From Telluria antibiotica (GTDB lineage: Bacteria; Pseudomonadota; Gammaproteobacteria; Burkholderiales; Burkholderiaceae_D), in assembly GCF_011682055.1 (NCBI RefSeq), contig NZ_JAAQOM010000003.1, positions 62,001-126,000 of the forward strand: 64,000 nt of DNA, given 5' to 3'. The notes under the pieces are model-generated. The model was not told where the DNA came from and did no database searches. It worked only from the letters and a program-made list of their open reading frames with translations. Of the stretch, positions 59,782 to 64,000 are shown piece after piece. Both the position numbers and the translations under genes were made by a program. Positions within the stretch are counted from its first letter, which is position 1. Each line of letters begins with the position of its first letter.

Positions 59782-61209
59782 TCAGTGCGATTGCTGGGCC
59801 AGGGGCGCGGGCGGCACCGCGCGCTTCGACAGCTGGACCGGCAAGCCCTGCAGGTGGTGCAGAGCCTGCGTGAGCTGGAAATCGTCGGTGCTGCCGAAGT
59901 CGAGCGGCTTGCGCGAGCGGCCGGCGGCGAGGATGCGCATCTGTTCCTCGATGTCGTCGTGGTTCGTCGTGTCCTCGGGCGTGCGCGAGGTGTCGTTCTT
60001 GAGGTGGTGCTGCAGGTCTGCCTCGCGCATGCGCAGGGCGTTCAGGCCGTCGCCGTCGGCAGTCTCGTCGACGTGGATGTCGGGCACGATGCCGCGCGCC
60101 TGGATCGAGCGGCCGCTGGGCGTGTAGTAGCGCGCCGTCGTGAGCTTCACGGCGGTGTCGCCGGCGAGCGGGCGGATGGTTTGCACGGAGCCCTTGCCGA
60201 ACGTCTGGGTGCCGACGATGGCGGCGCGTTTGTGGTCCTGCAGGGCGCCCGCGACGATTTCCGACGCGGACGCGGAACCCGTGTTCACGAGCACGACCAT
60301 GGGAATCGTCTTGAACAGGTCGGGCACCTTCTCGAGCGGATCGTTGCCGCGGCTGAGCAGGTAATACTCGGGGCTGCCGTAGAACTTGGCCTTCGAGTCT
60401 TCCAGCTGGCCGTTCGTGGACACGATCTCGGCATTCTTCGGCAGGAACGCGGCCGCGACGCCGATCGCGCCCTGCAGCAGCCCGCCAGGATCGTTGCGCA
60501 GGTCGAGCACGATGCCTTTCAGATTCGGTTCCTCGCGCGCCAGCGCGGCCAGCTTGTTCGCCAGGTCGTCGACCGTCGGCTCCTGGAATTGCGATACGCG
60601 CACCCAGGCGTAGCCGGGTGCGACGATCTTGCCCTTGACGCTTTTTTGCACGATCTCGTCGCGCACGATCGTGAACGACAGCGGCGCCGGCGCGTCCTTG
60701 CGGAGCACGGTGAGCACGACCTTCGTGTGCGGCTCGCCGCGCATGCGCCGGATCGCTTCGTCCAGGTCCATGCCTTTCACCGCGGCGCCGTCGACGTGCG
60801 TGATCAGGTCGCCCGCGCGGATGCCGGCGCGCGCGGCCGGCGCGTCCTCGATGGGGGTGACGATGCGGATATAGCCTTCGTCGCTCTGGTTGATCTCGAT
60901 GCCCAGGCCGACGAACTTGCCTTCCGTGCCCTCGCGCAGCTCGCGGTAGGCCTTGCGGTCGAGGTAGGCCGAGTGCGGGTCGAGCGCACCGACCATGCCG
61001 GAGATGGCTTGCGTGAGCAGCTTGCGGTCGGGCACGGGCTCGACGTAGTCGGCCTTGATCGTGCTGTAGGCATGCGCCAGCTCGTGCAGGCCCTCGATGG
61101 GCATGCCGTCGACCGGCTTGTGGGCCAGGACCGAGTATTGCATCGTGACGCCGGTCCCGAGGATCACGCCGAGCGTGACCAGGGCGGCGTTCTTGAAGCT
61201 GGAGCGCAT
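59782..61209 (-). CDS. S41 family carboxy-terminal processing protease
   Basis: A 475-residue Prc/CtpA-type protease. An N-terminal membrane anchor or signal (about 7-28), a PDZ domain (FVGLGIEINQSDEGYIRI... starting near 99) and the S41 catalytic domain: GSASASEIVAG at 311-321 holds the Ser, with Lys339 in TQTFGKGS. Such proteases trim or degrade envelope proteins at their C-termini. The C-terminal part after 390 is variable. Downstream of an annotated glycosyltransferase gene. Confidence 0.9.
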   Translation of the reverse strand: MRSSFKNAALVTLGVILGTGVTMQYSVLAHKPVDGMPIEGLHELAHAYSTIKADYVEPVPDRKLLTQAISGMVGALDPHSAYLDRKAYRELREGTEGKFVGLGIEINQSDEGYIRIVTPIEDAPAARAGIRAGDLITHVDGAAVKGMDLDEAIRRMRGEPHTKVVLTVLRKDAPAPLSFTIVRDEIVQKSVKGKIVAPGYAWVRVSQFQEPTVDDLANKLAALAREEPNLKGIVLDLRNDPGGLLQGAIGVAAAFLPKNAEIVSTNGQLEDSKAKFYGSPEYYLLSRGNDPLEKVPDLFKTIPMVVLVNTGSASASEIVAGALQDHKRAAIVGTQTFGKGSVQTIRPLAGDTAVKLTTARYYTPSGRSIQARGIVPDIHVDETADGDGLNALRMREADLQHHLKNDTSRTPEDTTNHDDIEEQMRILAAGRSRKPLDFGSTDDFQLTQALHHLQGLPVQLSKRAVPPAPLAQQSH

Positions 61210-61289
61210 GGGCGATGGAACGAATGGTGACTGCGGTCCAGTATAACCGTCCCGCGTCCCGGGTGGGGCCCGGGGCGCAGGACGCGTGC

Positions 61290-62495
61290 TCAGGCGACGA
61301 CGCGTTGTCCGGCTGGCAAGGAACCGCGGCTATTGATGATGCGCGAAAACAACGTCAACTGGCCATTGGTCGTGTCGTCCCAGCTGAAGCCTTCGGCGTA
61401 GCGGCGCGTGGCGGCGTGGTCGGGGTAGTTGCGGCGCAGTTCGGTCAGCGCGTCGGCGATGCCTTTCGACGTGCGTTCCTTCATCAGCACACCCGCCTCC
61501 GGCGCCGCCACGACTTCCGGCGTGCCCCAGACGTTGCTGGCGACGACCGGCGTGCCGCACGCCATCGATTCCAGCAGCACGTTCGCCCAGCCTTCGCGGC
61601 TGGAGGCGAGGACCATCGCGTCGGCCGCGTTGTAGTAATTCTTGAGCTCGGCCTGCGCGACGGCGCCGAGGAACGTCACGCGGTCGGCCACGCCCAGGCT
61701 GGCGGCCAGCGCTTCCAGCTTCTTGCGTTCCGGCCCGATGCCCGCGATGAGAAGCTTCACGTCCGGCAGCAGCGGCAGCGCGCCGATCGTCAGATCGTGC
61801 GCCTTGCGCGGGTCGAGCACGCCGACGGAGATCACGGTGAAGCCCTCCATGCCCAGCTGGGCGCGCGCGGCGGCCCGGTCCAGCGGGACGAAGCGCTGCA
61901 GGTCGACGCCGTTGCGCAGTGCCACGATGCGGTCACCCGGAATGCCGAGGCCGATCATCTCTTCGCGCAATGCCTGGCACACGGTGATCATGCCGGCCGC
62001 GTTGTTGGCGGCCCACATCAGTTGCTTTCTCGGCAGCGCGAACTGCGGAATCAGGTTAATGTCGGTACCGCGGGCCGTGACGACGACGGGCTTGTTGAAA
62101 TACTTGCCCAGCATCACTGCGGCGACGCCGTCCGGATAAAAATAGTGCGCGTCGATGACGTCGAAGTCGTAACCCTCGTCGATGATGCGGCCGATCTCTT
62201 TCTTGCAGGCCTGGGCCATCAGCCACGGCGCGGCCGTCATCCCGACTTTGGGAATGACGAGGTAGCGCGGGTGGGTGACGTCGATGCCGCAGCGGGTTTC
62301 CGCCGCCGGCACCTTGGAAAAGGCCGCATAGTCGCCGAAGCGCGGGTGCTGCGACGGGAACCACGGCACGGGCGCGACGACCTTCGATTCGACCTGGCCG
62401 CTGGCGAGCAGGTAGCGCAGGCGGGTTTCGACAAAGATGCCGTGGCTGGGTTTGACCGTGTTCGGGAACAGGGAACTGAATGTGAGGAGCTTCAT
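61290..62495 (-). CDS. glycosyltransferase family 4 protein
   Basis: A 401-residue GT-B enzyme. N-terminal LTFSSLFPNTVKPSHGIFVETR and the C-terminal sugar-nucleotide block with ASSREGWANVLLESMACGTPVVAS (ExxxxxxxE region) are typical of GT4. It precedes, in divergent orientation, the UDP-glucose dehydrogenase gene, so it may serve surface polysaccharide synthesis. Its acceptor and donor are not visible. Intergenic space 62496-62748 (253 bases) is AT-rich and likely holds two promoters. Confidence 0.88.
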   Translation of the reverse strand: MKLLTFSSLFPNTVKPSHGIFVETRLRYLLASGQVESKVVAPVPWFPSQHPRFGDYAAFSKVPAAETRCGIDVTHPRYLVIPKVGMTAAPWLMAQACKKEIGRIIDEGYDFDVIDAHYFYPDGVAAVMLGKYFNKPVVVTARGTDINLIPQFALPRKQLMWAANNAAGMITVCQALREEMIGLGIPGDRIVALRNGVDLQRFVPLDRAAARAQLGMEGFTVISVGVLDPRKAHDLTIGALPLLPDVKLLIAGIGPERKKLEALAASLGVADRVTFLGAVAQAELKNYYNAADAMVLASSREGWANVLLESMACGTPVVASNVWGTPEVVAAPEAGVLMKERTSKGIADALTELRRNYPDHAATRRYAEGFSWDDTTNGQLTLFSRIINSRGSLPAGQRVVA

Positions 62496-62748
62496 CGACG
62501 ACGTTCGCAGAGGGGGAGGCGGAGCGCAGCCGCTATTATGTAATAGATTGCAATAACTTGCCGTTTTTCGCGGGACGCGCCGTCGCTCAATAGCAAAAAT
62601 GTAACTCGCGTCGCGTGCTCGTCAGAAAACTATGATAAATTCGTCCAGTTTTTAGCTCGGCCGCATTTCTTCCGGCCCACACCCACATGAGACGATCCGG
62701 CATGCAGCGCGGGCGTTCCCATGGCCTAACACTCAATCTGTAGAAATC

Positions 62749-64000
62749 ATGAAAATTTCAGTTATCGGGACTGGTTACGTCGGACTGGTGTCTGGCGCAT
62801 GCTTCGCCGACGTCGGCAACACCGTGCTGTGCCTGGACGTCGATACGCGCAAGATCACGATGTTGAAGGACGGGATCATCCCCATCCACGAACCGGGCCT
62901 CGACAACCTCGTCCAGCGCAACGCCGCCGCGGGCCGCCTGCTGTTCTCGTCGAACTACGACGACGCGGTCAGCCACGCCGACATCATCTTCCTGGCCGTC
63001 GGTACGCCGCCGGACGAAGACGGCAGCGCCGACCTCACGCACATCCTGTCGGCCGCGCGCAGCATCGGCGAGCGCCTGACGAAGCCGGCCGTGATCGTCG
63101 ACAAGTCGACCGTGCCCGTCGGTACCGCGGAAAAGGTCAAGCGCGCGATCGCGGGCGAGCTGGAGAAGCGCGGCGTGAACGTCGCGTTCCACGTCGTCAG
63201 CAACCCCGAATTCCTGAAGGAAGGCGCCGCCATCGACGACTTCATGAAGCCTGACCGCATCGTGGTCGGCGCCGATGACGCCGACGCGGCCAAGCAGATG
63301 CGCCAGCTGTACGCGCCGTTCAGCCGCAACCACGAGAAATTCGTCGAGATGGACATCCGCAGCGCCGAGCTGACCAAGTACGCGGCGAACGCGATGCTGG
63401 CGACCCGCATCAGCTTCATGAACGAGCTGGCGAACCTGTCCGAACTGCTGGGCGCCGACATCGAAGCCGTGCGCCTGGGCATCGGCATGGACCCGCGCAT
63501 CGGCCCGGACTTCCTGTACGCCGGCATGGGTTACGGCGGTTCCTGCTTCCCGAAAGACGTCAAGGCGCTGATCAAGACGGCGTCCGACCACAAGCAGCAA
63601 CTGCACCTGCTGACCGCGACCGAGACCGTCAACGACGCGCAAAAGAACGTACTGTTCACGAAGCTGGTGCGCTTCTTCGGCGGCGACGCCGGCCTGAAGG
63701 GCAAGACGATCGCGCTGTGGGGCCTGTCGTTCAAGCCGAACACGGACGACATGCGCGAAGCGCCGAGCCGCATCCTGATCAAGGCCCTGTTCGACGCGGG
63801 CGCCAACGTGATCGCCTACGACCCCGTCGCCCGCGAGGAAGCGAAGCGCGTGCTGGTGGCCGAGCACGGCGAAGACCTGTGCAACACGCGCCTCCGTATC
63901 GTCGAATCGGCCCGCCAGGCCGTCGAAGGCGCGGACGTGCTCGTGCTGGTCACCGAATGGAAGGAATTCCGCGCGCCGGACCTGCCGTTCCTCGCCGAGA
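62749..64000 (+). CDS. ugd: UDP-glucose 6-dehydrogenase (partial, right edge)
   Basis: The first 417 codons of an enzyme making UDP-glucuronate from UDP-glucose with NAD. The nucleotide-binding motif GTGYVG is at 7-12, the loop [14 protein letters not shown] precedes the central helix, and the catalytic Cys, about 266, is in GGSCFPKDV; the C-terminal domain ([18 protein letters not shown]) is nearly complete. The window ends before the stop, so perhaps 20-40 residues are missing. UDP-glucuronate feeds exopolysaccharide or LPS synthesis. Confidence 0.95.
   Translation, partial: MKISVIGTGYVGLVSGACFADVGNTVLCLDVDTRKITMLKDGIIPIHEPGLDNLVQRNAAAGRLLFSSNYDDAVSHADIIFLAVGTPPDEDGSADLTHILSAARSIGERLTKPAVIVDKSTVPVGTAEKVKRAIAGELEKRGVNVAFHVVSNPEFLKEGAAIDDFMKPDRIVVGADDADAAKQMRQLYAPFSRNHEKFVEMDIRSAELTKYAANAMLATRISFMNELANLSELLGADIEAVRLGIGMDPRIGPDFLYAGMGYGGSCFPKDVKALIKTASDHKQQLHLLTATETVNDAQKNVLFTKLVRFFGGDAGLKGKTIALWGLSFKPNTDDMREAPSRILIKALFDAGANVIAYDPVAREEAKRVLVAEHGEDLCNTRLRIVESARQAVEGADVLVLVTEWKEFRAPDLPFLAE

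Overview
The window is high-GC DNA densely packed with genes and reads as the chromosome of a betaproteobacterium of the Oxalobacteraceae, most like Massilia or a close relative. This is inferred from protein flavour and gene order: a pyrimidine-nucleotidase/slmA/pabBC run beside argB, a hemA-prfA-prmC cluster, minCDE, polyhydroxybutyrate genes, and two kinds of C-terminal sorting signal (PEP-CTERM and JDVT-CTERM). Nothing looks like a plasmid, phage or large island. The only mobile-element signals are one REP-associated (RAYT-type) transposase gene and two families of short intergenic repeats.

Layout. 0-5 kb: CoA-binding protein, PPK2 kinase, a secreted glutathione peroxidase, then a leftward operon of 5'-nucleotidase, slmA and a fused pabB-pabC. 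5-11 kb: tRNA-Asp, tRNA-Thr, argB, a PHB depolymerase-type esterase, a small DUF1289/metallo-beta-lactamase-fold cluster, a nitronate monooxygenase-type flavoprotein and hpt. 11-18.5 kb: a rightward run from an M24 aminopeptidase through MgtC-like, DUF924, DUF2520 and MAPEG genes, then an AlkB-like dioxygenase and an outer-membrane barrel. 18.5-19.1 kb: the RAYT transposase. 19.3-27.4 kb: one tightly packed operon with a CAAX-type intramembrane protease, a large cytochrome c/repeat protein ending in a JDVT-CTERM-like sorting signal, a TlpA-like thioredoxin, a DUF4266 lipoprotein, a DUF3570 barrel, an ApbE-type flavin transferase, DsbD and thioredoxin reductase.

27-41 kb: ettA, rarD, kup, an FKBP-type lipoprotein, a PEP-CTERM HAF-repeat protein with no nearby stop codon, an MFS permease, a GNAT acetyltransferase, a histone-deacetylase-family protein, gshA and a DUF885 peptidase-like protein. 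41-48 kb: prmC, dsbB, prfA, hemA, an orphan OmpR-type regulator and minCDE. 48-64 kb: phaA-phaB, an ATPase, DUF2750, a D-amino-acid deaminase-like enzyme, proline iminopeptidase, DUF2721, a FadH-like reductase, a FabH-like synthase, a C-terminal processing protease, a glycosyltransferase and the start of UDP-glucose dehydrogenase, cut by the right edge.

The strongest candidate for an undescribed system is the 19.3-27.4 kb operon. It combines cytosolic reductant supply (TrxB), transmembrane thiol transfer (DsbD), a periplasmic thioredoxin, a small lipoprotein with a Cys-Gly-Cys tail, a DUF3570 barrel carrying a motif like those modified by ApbE, an ApbE enzyme, and a surface-sorted cytochrome with its own candidate sorting protease. 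Together they could form an envelope electron or thiol relay. A second theme is that both intergenic repeat families repeatedly sit on or right next to the stop codons of neighbouring genes.
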